A DNA stretch of 64,000 bases from JAWPMT01 sp965227935 (GCA_965227935.1 CBDDGS010000043.1:682001-746000), one strand, 5' to 3'. Shown: positions 17,358 to 27,068, numbered from the stretch's first letter. Program-made: numbers and translations. The notes: a model not told the origin generated them from the letters alone.

Positions 17358-17888
17358 CTACCGAGCTTTCAACTGCATCCCTCTACTGACGAGAAAAGTG
17401 GAGTCGCTGGTGCGCTTTGCCTCCAAAACCGGATAGATGTCATCGTTGGGGATCAATACAGAGAGCACATAATGCCTGATCTTCCATTCCTCGCCTTTCC
17501 GCTCCAAGACACCAGACCCGATGCAAAGCCCCATCCACGTATTGAGTAGTTCGTCAAACCACGCCACCTGGCCGGATTCGCTGAAGTAAATGTTACGATC
17601 AAATGGATCAAACTTCCACGCCCCATCCTCATCAAAGTAAGGCTCTGCGAAGGCTGCGAATTCCTGTTTTGTCCAGTTTTCTGTGGCGTCGGTGCCATAG
17701 AAAATGGAGATGCTGTCCATCACTCCAAAGTAGCCTTCGAAGTTGCCAGTCGTCGCATCCGCGTGCCACTGGTCCATGACTTCATTGATCTTCGTTTTGG
17801 CTTCTGCTTCCGTGACCGCGGCGAACTTTTCGGAAGGGGTGCAAGCGATCGTGAAAATTGTGGCAGAAAGGAGTAGGTAGGTCTTCAT
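17358..17888 (-). CDS. SnoaL/DUF4440-like (NTF2-fold) lipoprotein
   Basis: A 176-residue protein with a lipobox signal (LLLSATIFTIAC). The mature part has the NTF2-like pattern: an N-terminal helix with INEVMDQWHADATTGNFEGYFGVMD, then SISIFYGTDATENWTKQEFAAFAEPYF and a final strand EEWKIRHYVLSVLIPND. This resembles DUF4440/SnoaL-like proteins, small pockets of often unknown ligand. It appears to be monocistronic. Function unknown beyond fold. Confidence 0.8.
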   Translation of the reverse strand: MKTYLLLSATIFTIACTPSEKFAAVTEAEAKTKINEVMDQWHADATTGNFEGYFGVMDSISIFYGTDATENWTKQEFAAFAEPYFDEDGAWKFDPFDRNIYFSESGQVAWFDELLNTWMGLCIGSGVLERKGEEWKIRHYVLSVLIPNDDIYPVLEAKRTSDSTFLVSRGMQLKAR

Positions 17889-18014
17889 ACGTAGATGGTG
17901 TTGGTCTCCCCAAGATAGCTATTTGTCCAGACTCTACTGTGGGACGGCCAATACGCAAAAAAGGCACGCGCCTCTCAGCACATGCCTTCAACAAATAGTA
18001 ATAGAAAGGTCGTA

Positions 18015-18770
18015 TCAATAGTAAACCCAGCCGAAGATGATGACGTCAGAGTAGCCCTGCCCGCCATTGGCAGGATTGCCCGGGTTGTTTTCTACGGCTG
18101 TGTAAGACAACATCACTTCCCAGCCACGGGCACCACTGAACTTGCCACTACTCTGATCTCCGACATAGTGACCTATTCGACAGAAGGTCATGTCGCCAGT
18201 TTCCTCATCAACGTTGAACGGTCCATTTTCGGCCTCAAGCCAAAGAACATCACCATTCACGAGGTAGAAACCAGCACCGTACCCTGCATAATCCGGCCAG
18301 CAGAACACTGGGAAGTACTCTGAATGGGCAGTTTTGGAAAACCAAAAGCCATCAGCAACTGTCTTGCCCATGACGCCAAGATAGTTAGCGGGGTCCTCGC
18401 AACCGGGTGCTCCTGTGGGGCCAGTCGGACCGAAACATGGAATGGGCGATTCACATGACTCGCCAACGAAGGGGCCGAACTGTAAATGGTACCCTAGCTG
18501 CATCAATACCGGATGCCACCGCCCCCTGTGTCCACGTCGTGCTTCTGGTGTCTCAGTCATTGCCAGATATTCAGCTCCTGGTCCTGCTTCGAACCTCGCA
18601 ATATCTTCGGCCGACATCATCGCCGCCATCTCCTGGGGAATCTCAGGTACTTCAAATTCAAAAGTGAAAGCAGAGGAATGCTGCTCCATTTCAGACATCG
18701 CATCGTCTTGACAAGCTACGATCAGCAGACCTGCCAATAGGCTAAAAGAAAGTAATTTGATGAGTTTCAT
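18015..18770 (-). CDS. lipoprotein of unknown function
   Basis: The protein has 251 residues from the ATG at 18770, chosen because MKLIKLLSFSLLAGLLIVAC is a clean lipoprotein signal; the longer frame adds eight residues ahead of it. The mature region begins with an acidic stretch, has a short GPTGPTGAPG turn-rich segment near the middle, and ends with aromatic-rich strands (GWEVMLSYTAVENN, GYSDVIIFGWVYY). Four cysteines after the lipobox could form disulphides. I do not recognise the family. Confidence 0.7.
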   Translation of the reverse strand: MKLIKLLSFSLLAGLLIVACQDDAMSEMEQHSSAFTFEFEVPEIPQEMAAMMSAEDIARFEAGPGAEYLAMTETPEARRGHRGRWHPVLMQLGYHLQFGPFVGESCESPIPCFGPTGPTGAPGCEDPANYLGVMGKTVADGFWFSKTAHSEYFPVFCWPDYAGYGAGFYLVNGDVLWLEAENGPFNVDEETGDMTFCRIGHYVGDQSSGKFSGARGWEVMLSYTAVENNPGNPANGGQGYSDVIIFGWVYY

Positions 18771-18873
18771 AGCGCAAGAAATTTCGTAGAACAATGTGCC
18801 CTCAAAGTAGAAATCACCCGCTAGAGGTCGTTTGCAGAACCTCCCAAAAGCTTACCAATTTGTACCAGGTACC

Positions 18874-21006
18874 TTAGTGAGGTTGGCGTACCTGGCTTGG
18901 ATTGAAACCAAACTCCGAAGTGAACGCCCTGGTGAAATTGGAAGGGCTTCCGATGCCTACTTTCGCGGCCACTTGCGCAACATTCAAATCCCAATCCTCA
19001 AGCAGCTGTCGCGCCTTATGTAGTCGGTACTTTCGAATGTATCTTGCCACAGGGGTATTAGTCAGTGCCGCGAACTTTCGGTAGAGTTGCGTATGACTCA
19101 AGCCCATTTCCCGGCAAAGCATAGGCACATCCAGTTGCTCGTCGCCGAGATGATCTTCCAACAACTCTGTCAACTTCTTCATGAACTTGTCATCCACCGA
19201 ATTACCAATTGGCAGATCAGTACGTCCAGGCATGGCGGAATAGTGGGCTTGCAAGACCTTCCGTTGCTCCAAAAGTGATCGAAGGCAACCTCTGAGTTCG
19301 TCCTTTTGGAAGGGCTTGGTCAGGTAGGCCTCCGCCCCATGTTCATACCCGGCCAATTTGGAGGGGAGGTCGGCCTTGGCGGTAAGCATGACGACGGGTA
19401 TATGGCTTGTTTCCTGGGAGGCCTTGAGTCTCGCGAGCATTTGGTAACCATCCATAACGGGCATCATCACATCGCTTAGGATGATATCTGGCACATCGGA
19501 CTTCGCAGCCAAAAGACCCTCTTCACCATTGACAGCAGTCTTAACCTTGTAGCAGTCACTTAGGATACTTGCGATGTACACTGCGACATCCTCATTGTCT
19601 TCCACAAGCAACACTTCCGGCAGTTCTGCCGATCGACTGCTCTCCACCTCCAGTTTACTTGATGACCCATCAGATGACCGATGGCTACGGGTCGCATCAG
19701 CTCTCTCAGCACGATGATGAATTGGAATCCGGACGTAAAACGTCGTACCAACTCCTTCGGCACTATCTACCAGAACCTCACTTCCCATCAGCTGCAGATA
19801 CTCCTTTACTACTGTCAGTCCAATACCGGTACCCTCCCAGGTGCTCGCACCTATCGTGGGCGCAGCTTGGTAATAGGGTTTGAAAATATTGGGCAAGGCT
19901 GCCGAAGGAATACCTGAGCCATTATCGGCAATGGAGATTTCCAGAAGCCTTTCTCTATGCCCCGAATCAGCGGGAAAAGTCGTTAGGCGCACTTTCACAC
20001 TTCCGCCACTGTCAGTGAATTTCAGTGCGTTGGAGACGAGATTGGTAATCACATCTTCCATCTTCTCAGCGTCAAAATCCATCACACACTCAGCCAGATC
20101 GGTAGTGAAGTCCAGATCTATCCCCTTGACTTTGGCTAGAGAATGAAAGCTCTCAAGGATATACCTGACGTGTTTCACAATATCATCCTGGACCAGTTGC
20201 AGTTGAAGCGTCCCGGATTCCAGTTTTGCGAGGCCTAGCATCTGATTGATCAGTCTCAGCAATTTCCTGCCATTCCTGGTAATCAGCTCCGCGCCGTGAA
20301 TGGTGTCCTCTTCCCCCTCCCTAATACGCTCTGCCATACCCAGGATGAGCGTGAGAGGCGTTCGAAATTCGTGCGTAATGCCCGTGTAAAGGCGGGTCTT
20401 TGCCTCATCCAGCTCCCTCATGCGATTGGTCTCAGTCTCCTCTAAGTCACTCTTCTCCTTGATATAAGTGAGAATGAACAAGATCAGCACAGCGCTCATC
20501 CAAAGGAGGTTGATAGTGAAATACAGAAAATTGACCTCAGGTGTGATGTCTGGATGGACCGATAGATAAGGGTCAAGCACCGCAGCCAACAAAATCGTGA
20601 GAAGGTAGAGAGCGCCAAGCACAATCGACCATTTTGCCCGGTTGAGCAAAGCGGCCGACATTGCACAGGTCAGCCCGGCGAAGAAGATGCCCGCGGAATG
20701 GAGCAGGCCACCAAAAATCAGCACAAAGACGCCAGTGATGAGTGTGATCAATGCCAAGAACACGTAGGTGTATACATCAAAGATCTTTGTCCTAAATCCG
20801 TAGTAGGTAATAATGAAGCACGGCAACATGCAAAGCCCATAAATGCCAATGATATCAGCGCCCAGCGCAAATCCTAGAACAGTTAGAATCAGGATAGCGA
20901 TGAGTGAAGTAGTATTCCAGATGAAATGGGTCTTTTTTCGCACCAGGTCCTTCTCCTCCAGCGGCGGGTAGGACAGGTATCGGTTGATTGCCTCTGAGAT
21001 CGACAT
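18874..21006 (-). CDS. hybrid histidine kinase with receiver and AraC-type output domain
   Basis: A 710-residue one-protein signalling system. An N-terminal membrane region of about six helices (30-185) is followed by HisKA with His212 (GITHEFRTPLTLI) and a HATPase (N box around Asn322-Asn326, DNGSGIP, EGTGIGL at about 391-397). A receiver domain has phospho-acceptor Asp512 (ILSDVMMPVMDG) and Lys564 (TKPF), and an AraC-type double helix-turn-helix lies at about 615-705. It senses an unknown cue at or within the inner membrane and controls genes directly. Unlike many Bacteroidota hybrids it lacks a periplasmic propeller. It has no obvious operon partner; nearest co-directional genes encode lipoproteins. 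Confidence 0.95.
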   Translation of the reverse strand: MSISEAINRYLSYPPLEEKDLVRKKTHFIWNTTSLIAILILTVLGFALGADIIGIYGLCMLPCFIITYYGFRTKIFDVYTYVFLALITLITGVFVLIFGGLLHSAGIFFAGLTCAMSAALLNRAKWSIVLGALYLLTILLAAVLDPYLSVHPDITPEVNFLYFTINLLWMSAVLILFILTYIKEKSDLEETETNRMRELDEAKTRLYTGITHEFRTPLTLILGMAERIREGEEDTIHGAELITRNGRKLLRLINQMLGLAKLESGTLQLQLVQDDIVKHVRYILESFHSLAKVKGIDLDFTTDLAECVMDFDAEKMEDVITNLVSNALKFTDSGGSVKVRLTTFPADSGHRERLLEISIADNGSGIPSAALPNIFKPYYQAAPTIGASTWEGTGIGLTVVKEYLQLMGSEVLVDSAEGVGTTFYVRIPIHHRAERADATRSHRSSDGSSSKLEVESSRSAELPEVLLVEDNEDVAVYIASILSDCYKVKTAVNGEEGLLAAKSDVPDIILSDVMMPVMDGYQMLARLKASQETSHIPVVMLTAKADLPSKLAGYEHGAEAYLTKPFQKDELRGCLRSLLEQRKVLQAHYSAMPGRTDLPIGNSVDDKFMKKLTELLEDHLGDEQLDVPMLCREMGLSHTQLYRKFAALTNTPVARYIRKYRLHKARQLLEDWDLNVAQVAAKVGIGSPSNFTRAFTSEFGFNPSQVRQPH

Positions 21007-21155
21007 AGTTGGCCCGGATTAGTGATCACCAACCCCTAAAGGAGCGGCAAAACCCAACCTAGGAGTTTCCAACGAACGTTGCAATGACCTGTCTTTCAAA
21101 GGGCTATGACAAATCACACACCGGCATACGCAAATGAAATCTTTGTCCACACATC

Positions 21156-21926
21156 TCAATCCACCGGACTCATCTCGATGTCCTGTGCGGCGAAGTAGGT
21201 AATTCTATTGGGTATCGTCCCCTCGATCTCCTCTTTGAGCTCCTCGGAGATCCGCTCTACGCGTAGCGTCACGGCCAAATACAGAAGGAATGTCTCGGCC
21301 ACATCCTCGCGCTCGGGGTTGTCACGGGCATAGGTGCTGATAAAAGTTGGGTCCTTCTCCTGTGCCTCAAGCCATCCTGCTGAACGAGCATGCTCGGCAT
21401 CCAGTGAGGTATGTGAGGCCTCGTGGACGAGCGTCTCTTCCAATACCCCCTGCCTTTCGTAGATCTCCGTCTGGCCCGTGTGGATCAGGATATTGTTGTT
21501 GCCTCCACCGTAGGGTTGGACGCCCTGGTGGATCCACATGGTCTCTACATCCTTTCTCAAACCTCTCGGTAGTCGCCCAACAACGGTAGCATATTTTAAG
21601 GCCTCGACCTGGGCTTGTGCTTCCGTGAATTCGGAATTGACCTGAACCTCAATAGCCAGCCCATCACTATACGTCGCATTGTACAGGTACACATTGTTTA
21701 ATGTCACCCAATCAGCCTCCCGTCGGTCAAACATAGTGCGCGTGCCTGTCCCTGCTGGCGCGAGATCGGCGAAGACGGTGGGGTCTGTTTCGGTAATAAT
21801 ATCAGGATCCAACCAGATCGTACCCTCAAACGGCGGCACACTCGGAGGTGACGGTTGTTGAGGGGCCTTCTCATCCGAACCGCATGCCACAAGGACGAGT
21901 GCGAGGAGCAGGATAGCGCTTTTCAT
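21156..21926 (-). CDS. zincin-like lipoprotein with HExxH motif
   Basis: A 256-residue lipoprotein (lipobox LVLVAC, Cys15) followed by a proline-rich spacer. The central motif VHEASHTSLDAEH places His168, Glu169 and His172 as a possible zinc-peptidase HExxH. Asp208 or Glu211 in REDVAETFLLY could be the third ligand or support. The preceding strand GGNNNILIHTGQ fits the edge strand seen before HExxH helices. I do not recognise a named peptidase family. It starts 5 bp after the esterase-like gene on the same strand and is probably co-transcribed with it. Confidence 0.75.
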   Translation of the reverse strand: MKSAILLLALVLVACGSDEKAPQQPSPPSVPPFEGTIWLDPDIITETDPTVFADLAPAGTGTRTMFDRREADWVTLNNVYLYNATYSDGLAIEVQVNSEFTEAQAQVEALKYATVVGRLPRGLRKDVETMWIHQGVQPYGGGNNNILIHTGQTEIYERQGVLEETLVHEASHTSLDAEHARSAGWLEAQEKDPTFISTYARDNPEREDVAETFLLYLAVTLRVERISEELKEEIEGTIPNRITYFAAQDIEMSPVD

Positions 21927-21930
21927 GGGA

Positions 21931-22845
21931 CTACTTCAAAAAACCCTGGCTCTTCATCCAATCTGCCAACAACGGCACCCACTTTGATTCTGGTCCACTG
22001 GCCCTTCCCATCCCGTAGCCATGTCCCCCTTTTGAGAAGACATGGAGACTTGCAGGGACTCCCGCGTCGACGCATGCCATGTAGTACTTGATCGAGTTGC
22101 TGACAGGTACGCCTTTGTCGTCCGTCGAGTGCACTAGAAATGTCGGCGGAGTTTGCTCGTCGACCCACTGGTGATTGTTGAATAGCGCTACGGTGTCCTG
22201 TCGGGCGTTCTCCCCTATAAGCCGGTTCTTCGAGCCCCGATGGCCGGTACCATCCATGGCGATCACTGGGTACACCAGTACAGAAAAGTCAGGTCGCAAA
22301 TTCGTGTCATCGCCAGTTTGACCCGCGTCGATCTCGTAGTGCGTGGAGGCTGTGGATGCCAGGTGCCCGCCGGCGGAGAACCCCAGAATCCCTACTCTGT
22401 CCGGATCTACATTCCACTGCTCCGCGTTTTGGCGAACCAGCCGCATTGCCTGCTGGGCGTCTGCCAGGGGTACCATCGCGCGGTTGGTCATCGCACGGTC
22501 ATCAGGTACGCGGTACTTCAACACGAACGCGGCCACACCTACGGAATTGAACCATTCTGCCACATCATACCCCTCATGACCGATGGCGTTGACGGCATAT
22601 CCTCCCCCGGGGCAGATAACGACGGCCGCGGTAGGTTCGTGGCTACCCGTATCCAAGTAGGGTCTCAATGTCGGCTCCGTAATTTGGCGAACGATGACAG
22701 TCTCAGGTCGGGCAGGGTCGATGCTCTCCTCGACACCATGGTTGTCCTTGTTGAATGGAATTTTGTCGGGCCATAAGCGCATTTCGTCCTGAGCGCACAG
22801 GGGAGAGAAAAACAAGCATGTTAAAACTAAAAATATGAGCTTCAT
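21931..22845 (-). CDS. secreted alpha/beta hydrolase, acetylxylan-esterase type
   Basis: A 304-residue secreted hydrolase with signal peptide MKLIFLVLTCLFFSPLCAQ. The oxyanion region CPGGGY (79-83) and the nucleophile elbow GFSAGG with Ser157 are typical of the BD-FAE/xylan acetylesterase branch (COG0657-like). Asp242 in VHSTDDKGVP and His275 in KGGHGYGMG complete the triad. Such enzymes usually remove acetyl or other ester groups from plant or algal polysaccharides. It overlaps no gene but is divergent from the TolB-like gene, with only 17 bp between the two start codons. Confidence 0.9.
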   Translation of the reverse strand: MKLIFLVLTCLFFSPLCAQDEMRLWPDKIPFNKDNHGVEESIDPARPETVIVRQITEPTLRPYLDTGSHEPTAAVVICPGGGYAVNAIGHEGYDVAEWFNSVGVAAFVLKYRVPDDRAMTNRAMVPLADAQQAMRLVRQNAEQWNVDPDRVGILGFSAGGHLASTASTHYEIDAGQTGDDTNLRPDFSVLVYPVIAMDGTGHRGSKNRLIGENARQDTVALFNNHQWVDEQTPPTFLVHSTDDKGVPVSNSIKYYMACVDAGVPASLHVFSKGGHGYGMGRASGPESKWVPLLADWMKSQGFLK

Positions 22846-22862
22846 CGGCGAGGGTTTTTACA

Positions 22863-23780
22863 ATGCTACGAAATAAGAAGAAAGAAATTCATAGCGAAGG
22901 TGTCATCTGCCTCCGTTATTTGGGCTTCACTGGTATCCTTTTGGTGACCTTCACTATTCATGCCCAGATCCTGTTGACAGATCATGCGGCCGATGACCGA
23001 TATCCGCGCTGGTCTCCCGACGGGCAACGCATCGCTTTCGAGTCTAACCGAAATGGCAACTGGGACATTTTCGTGATGTCGGTTGAGGGAGCCCCCGTCA
23101 CTCAGGTCACAGATCAGACTTCCAATGAACGTTTCCCAACGTGGCATCCCTCCGGAAACCGCCTGCTATTTAGCTCGGACCAATCTGGCAAATTGGAGCT
23201 ATACGAAGTGGACCTGGAAAGCCGTGAGACAGAAAAATTGGTGTGGATCGATCTCGAAGGCGATGTGCTCTTTCCAGAGTATTCCACAGATGGCCACGGG
23301 ATCGCCTTTAGCCATTCCTTTAACTTGTGGCTGGCCGATATGCAAGGAAGCGCCGTCACTCAGCTAACCCATGACACAACGAGGTCTCTCTACCCCGTTT
23401 GGTCTCCTGTGGGCGAGCAGCTCGCGTTCTTTTCGAGGCGCGACACGCAAGGAAAAACCGACGAGCTATACACCTACGACATCCCTTCCGACACTATCAA
23501 ACGCTTAACCCATTGGCCCACCCACAACTTTGCGCCTTCGTGGTCACCTGACGCGGATTTTCTCGTTTGTGCCACGTCCATGGAAGGCGCTCGTCCTGAA
23601 TTATTTCTCGTGCGCGTCAGGGACGGTCAGTTGCTTCGACTGACATCCAATGACTATGGAGACACCGAACCTGACTGGTCACCCCGAGGAAATACGGTCG
23701 TTTATGCCTGCCAGCAGGCGGGCAATTATGATATTTGTCTACTCTCATTAGACGACTACTTACGTGATTATCAAGACTAA
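22863..23780 (+). CDS. secreted TolB-like WD40/PD40 beta-propeller protein
   Basis: A 305-residue protein that is almost wholly PD40 repeats: RYPRWSPDGQRIAFESNRNGNWDIFVM, RFPTWHPSGNRLLFSSDQSGKLELYEV, LYPVWSPVGEQLAFFS, FAPSWSPDADFLV and EPDWSPRGNTVVYACQQAGNYDI. This makes about six blades, enough for a closed propeller. The N terminus is a signal peptide with a long basic region if the ATG at 22863 is used; a TTG at 22920 would give a more compact one. Propellers of this type bind other proteins or glycans; no catalytic residues are seen. It overlaps the VOC-domain gene by 17 bp. Confidence 0.85.
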   Translation: MLRNKKKEIHSEGVICLRYLGFTGILLVTFTIHAQILLTDHAADDRYPRWSPDGQRIAFESNRNGNWDIFVMSVEGAPVTQVTDQTSNERFPTWHPSGNRLLFSSDQSGKLELYEVDLESRETEKLVWIDLEGDVLFPEYSTDGHGIAFSHSFNLWLADMQGSAVTQLTHDTTRSLYPVWSPVGEQLAFFSRRDTQGKTDELYTYDIPSDTIKRLTHWPTHNFAPSWSPDADFLVCATSMEGARPELFLVRVRDGQLLRLTSNDYGDTEPDWSPRGNTVVYACQQAGNYDICLLSLDDYLRDYQD

Positions 23781-25131
23781 CCTATCCCTCACAACCACCT
23801 TCTCAGCAGTCCTTATCTCTCTTCTCCTCTTGCCGGCATGCACTGGCGATACATCCACCGAGAAAAGCCTCGGATCTATCGGCGCCTTCGCTGAAATGGT
23901 GGCGGCCGATGTGAAGCGGTTGGCACTTGGCCCACCCCTGTCAGCTGGAGAGATGGAGGCCCTTTTGCCACGCGCCAAGGAGATCGCCGGGGAGTATGGC
24001 GTGAACGTGTACCGAGAGACCGATTTTCTGACCACCGACCTCTTTCCAGAATCTGTCACCGAGGGCAAAGAGGTGCTACTACTCTTCAAGTCTCCCAATC
24101 TCGAGGCCTATCAGCAATTGAAAAAAGACAAAGACGCACTCGTTGCTAATGGAGCCTATACGGGCGCCGAACGACAAGAAATTGCACGACGCTTTGGGCG
24201 GCTCCTGAGCTACTCCCCTCAGAAGATCAATAGTCTGCTTGCTTCCAACACCGACTTTCGCACACTCACAGATTTTGGGATCAAGGCGACCAACACTTTC
24301 CTCTACTACAAGGACCTGGCTCGAGCCACTGAGTTCTACGGAAAAGTACTAGGCTTCCGCCAGTTGGCTACCTATGACAATGCGATCACCTTTATTCTTT
24401 CGGAGAATTCTTACCTGATATTGGTGGACGCCGCCAAAGGCATGCACACCGCCGAAGAGCCGAAAACCGTGGCACTTGCACTGCTCACCGACCAATTGGC
24501 GGACTGGTACGAATACCTCCAGACGAAGGACGTCGAGATCAAGTACACGCTGAAACTACGGGACGGCGGCCCTCATGATGGGTTTGTCGCGATAGACCCC
24601 GAGGGATACCTGCTGGAATTTGAGCAATTCAAGCAGCATGCCGAAAACGAGCGCTTCATCCCAGTCCTACAGCAGGCACCCTTCAAGGAAGCAGTGGCCG
24701 AAAGTGACGTACCGGAAGGGCTTGGCTTTTACGGGTCCATCACGTGGCTCTATTACAAGGATCTGTTGGGCATGCAGAACTTCTACGAACAAGTTTTAGG
24801 ACTACCCCTGGTAGCTGACCAGGGTTGGACGAAGATCTACCAGGGCAGCCCTACAGGTTTCATCGGACTCGTCGATGAGCGAAGGGGCATGCACGACTTC
24901 ACCGAGACGAAGGCCGTCAACGTCTCCTGGATACTTTCAAATGTAGAGGGCTGGTTTGAGTACGCCAGGAAAGCCCAGCCGTTTCCTTTGCGATCAGATG
25001 AGCTCGGTACAGGTCCCGAAGGGAAATACCGCGCGTTCGTCGGTTTCGACCCTGAAGGATACTACATGGAGTTCGATCAATTCTACCCGCACCCTGATAA
25101 CGAAGCGATCATGGAAACCCTCAGTGAATGA
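23764..25131 (+). CDS. lipoprotein with two VOC (glyoxalase-fold) domains
   Basis: A 455-residue protein starting at GTG 23764, inside the end of the propeller gene (17-bp overlap), so coupled translation is likely. The lipobox is LLLLPAC. Residues about 30-170 are an unrecognised helical region. Two VOC domains follow at about 178-300 (TFLYYKDLARATEFYGKVLG) and about 318-450 (TWLYYKDLLGMQNFYEQVLG). Each ends with the EFEQF or EFDQF strand that carries the usual glutamate, but the N-terminal metal-binding His of glyoxalases is replaced by Tyr. It may bind rather than transform a ligand. Its substrate is unknown. Confidence 0.8.
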   Translation: MIIKTNLSLTTTFSAVLISLLLLPACTGDTSTEKSLGSIGAFAEMVAADVKRLALGPPLSAGEMEALLPRAKEIAGEYGVNVYRETDFLTTDLFPESVTEGKEVLLLFKSPNLEAYQQLKKDKDALVANGAYTGAERQEIARRFGRLLSYSPQKINSLLASNTDFRTLTDFGIKATNTFLYYKDLARATEFYGKVLGFRQLATYDNAITFILSENSYLILVDAAKGMHTAEEPKTVALALLTDQLADWYEYLQTKDVEIKYTLKLRDGGPHDGFVAIDPEGYLLEFEQFKQHAENERFIPVLQQAPFKEAVAESDVPEGLGFYGSITWLYYKDLLGMQNFYEQVLGLPLVADQGWTKIYQGSPTGFIGLVDERRGMHDFTETKAVNVSWILSNVEGWFEYARKAQPFPLRSDELGTGPEGKYRAFVGFDPEGYYMEFDQFYPHPDNEAIMETLSE

Positions 25132-25140
25132 TGGCTGTCT

Positions 25141-26958
25141 ATGACTGTGATGAACGCTAAACCGATCACCATACCGATATTGCTATGGGTGCTAGCAACT
25201 CCTCTCTTTGGTCAACAGGCCCTCAACCTGGATTTCGAAAAGAAGAGTGTCGAGGGAACTGTCCGACCGTGGGGCTGGGAATTGACCAGTTGGGGCACCA
25301 ACCCCTTCGTAATGGATAGCGTGGACAAGTCCAATGGCCGCTATAGCCTACGCGCGGACATCTCAAACGATCAACCCGTCGGCCTCCGGTACTTTCTCGA
25401 GCCCTACTTCCTGCTCGGAAAGGAGCTGTCGTTATCGGTCGTGGCAAAGGCCCAGGATCTCTCTGGCGAAGCCACCATTTCACTTCGATACACGTGGATG
25501 CAGTCGGAAGAGACGCTGGAGAGCACGTTGATCACAGTTGGACTGAGCGATGCAGATACCTGGCAGCAGAAGTCCGCTGAGTTCCAGTTTCCGAGAGAAG
25601 CCATCACCTGCTTCCTGCAGATCGACATCACAGGTCCAGGCGCCGTTTGGATTGATGACATTCGGTTGGAATACAATAAGAAAACCCTGACCTCCCTACC
25701 TGTCGCGCCGAACTTTGGTCGGCCCCAAATGGATTGGCTCAGTGCCAATGTCAAGGAATTTGCAGGTGTGGATGGCATGCCTCCGAATCCGGACCTCAAC
25801 CTACTGAAAAATGTAGCGGGAGATGCACAGATCATCGCACTCGGGGAATCCACCCACGGAACCAGTGAGTTTTTTAGACTCAAAAGAAAAGTCCTGCAGT
25901 ACGCAGTGGAACAGCTTGGCTATCGGGTCTTTGCCATCGAAGACAATATGGTGGCCTGTGAGCCCGTGAACGAGTACGTTTTGGGACGGAGTGATCTAAC
26001 AGCCCGTGATGCCATGCACGGGCTTTTTGCCGTGTGGTACACAGAAGAGGTGCTTGAACTCGTCGAATGGATGAAGACGTACAATCGGCAACACTCGTCG
26101 GATCCAGTCTATTTTGTGGGATTTGATATGCAAGACGGCGTCCGACCCCTAAAAGCCCTGTACAAATCGCTCGAAAAGCTTGATACCACGCTCCTTGCAC
26201 GATGTCAGGATCAGCTGGCAGACCTCGAAGCCAACGCCTCCAATTCTTTTATGATGACCGACTCCACCAAGCAAGCATGGATGGAAAGCTCAACCAAAGT
26301 ATTGGACTGGGTCGAGACGGCTTCCCAATCGTGGTTGGCAAAAGCCAGTAGCTCCGAGGAAACCAACGACCTTCTGAAAGCAGTCCAGTACGCCAGGCTC
26401 ATTCGACAGTTTGCTGAGAATGCCTACAAAGGCCACTGGTCACTGTACCGAGACGAAGCCATGGCCGAAAATGTCGGCTGGCTTCTCGAAAAGCGCTACC
26501 AAGGGAAGAAAATGGTCATCTGGGCGCATGATGTGCACATCGCTCAAAACCGTCATCCACTAGACCAGTACAACCTTCATCATGGTCAATCCATGGGCGG
26601 CTTTCTCTATCGTCGCTATGAGGGCAAGTACAAGGCATTTGGGCTCATGACCTACCAAGGGTCTTATCTGGCACTAAAGTCCTACAGCAACTTCGAAAGG
26701 GTAAATGCGCCCCTGTACCCCAGTCCTAAAGGTTCACTCGGCCACGCCCTGCACGAGATTGTCATCAAGCGTGACCACCCTTATTTGTTCCTGGGTTTTC
26801 AGGGAGCAGATGAATGGTTGGGGGCACCAGTGCCCATGCGATTCGCCAATCACGTCAACATCGACTATGGTTTCTTCCAGCGGGTAGCTATCCCACAGCA
26901 ATTTGATGGGCTCTTTTTCATCGATGAGACGAGTCCATCGAAGTACATGGGTAAGTAG
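25141..26958 (+). CDS. secreted erythromycin-esterase-family protein
   Basis: A 605-residue exported protein. After a signal peptide (ending LFGQ) comes a beta-sandwich-like domain (about 25-185, LNLDFEKKSVEGTVRPWGW and YSLRADI), then the erythromycin-esterase fold (about 200-600). Diagnostic pieces are ALGESTHGTSEFFRLKRK, AIEDNMVACEPVNEYV, VYFVGFDMQDG and VIWAHDVHIAQN, which carry the conserved Glu and His residues of this family. Family members open macrolide lactones or act on unknown esters; many Bacteroidota copies are chromosomal and not linked to resistance. It follows the VOC gene by 9 bp and is probably in the same operon. ATG 25141 and 25150 are both possible. Confidence 0.88.
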   Translation: MTVMNAKPITIPILLWVLATPLFGQQALNLDFEKKSVEGTVRPWGWELTSWGTNPFVMDSVDKSNGRYSLRADISNDQPVGLRYFLEPYFLLGKELSLSVVAKAQDLSGEATISLRYTWMQSEETLESTLITVGLSDADTWQQKSAEFQFPREAITCFLQIDITGPGAVWIDDIRLEYNKKTLTSLPVAPNFGRPQMDWLSANVKEFAGVDGMPPNPDLNLLKNVAGDAQIIALGESTHGTSEFFRLKRKVLQYAVEQLGYRVFAIEDNMVACEPVNEYVLGRSDLTARDAMHGLFAVWYTEEVLELVEWMKTYNRQHSSDPVYFVGFDMQDGVRPLKALYKSLEKLDTTLLARCQDQLADLEANASNSFMMTDSTKQAWMESSTKVLDWVETASQSWLAKASSSEETNDLLKAVQYARLIRQFAENAYKGHWSLYRDEAMAENVGWLLEKRYQGKKMVIWAHDVHIAQNRHPLDQYNLHHGQSMGGFLYRRYEGKYKAFGLMTYQGSYLALKSYSNFERVNAPLYPSPKGSLGHALHEIVIKRDHPYLFLGFQGADEWLGAPVPMRFANHVNIDYGFFQRVAIPQQFDGLFFIDETSPSKYMGK

Positions 26959-27068
26959 TCGCGACCGATAGATTCACCACACTCTTCACGAGATAGCCTT
27001 ATGGCCATAGAACCGAATGCGCATTAATGTCATAAATTGAGCAGGGTATGCATCTCACTCATTGACCG

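Noticed and set aside
18015..18770. Collagen-like repeat in the unknown lipoprotein
   Set aside because: Only three G-x-y triplets are present, too few to form a collagen-like segment.
25141..26958. Macrolide-resistance gene
   Set aside because: The fold is erythromycin-esterase-like, but the protein has an extra N-terminal domain and sits among ordinary secreted chromosomal genes with no mobile element.
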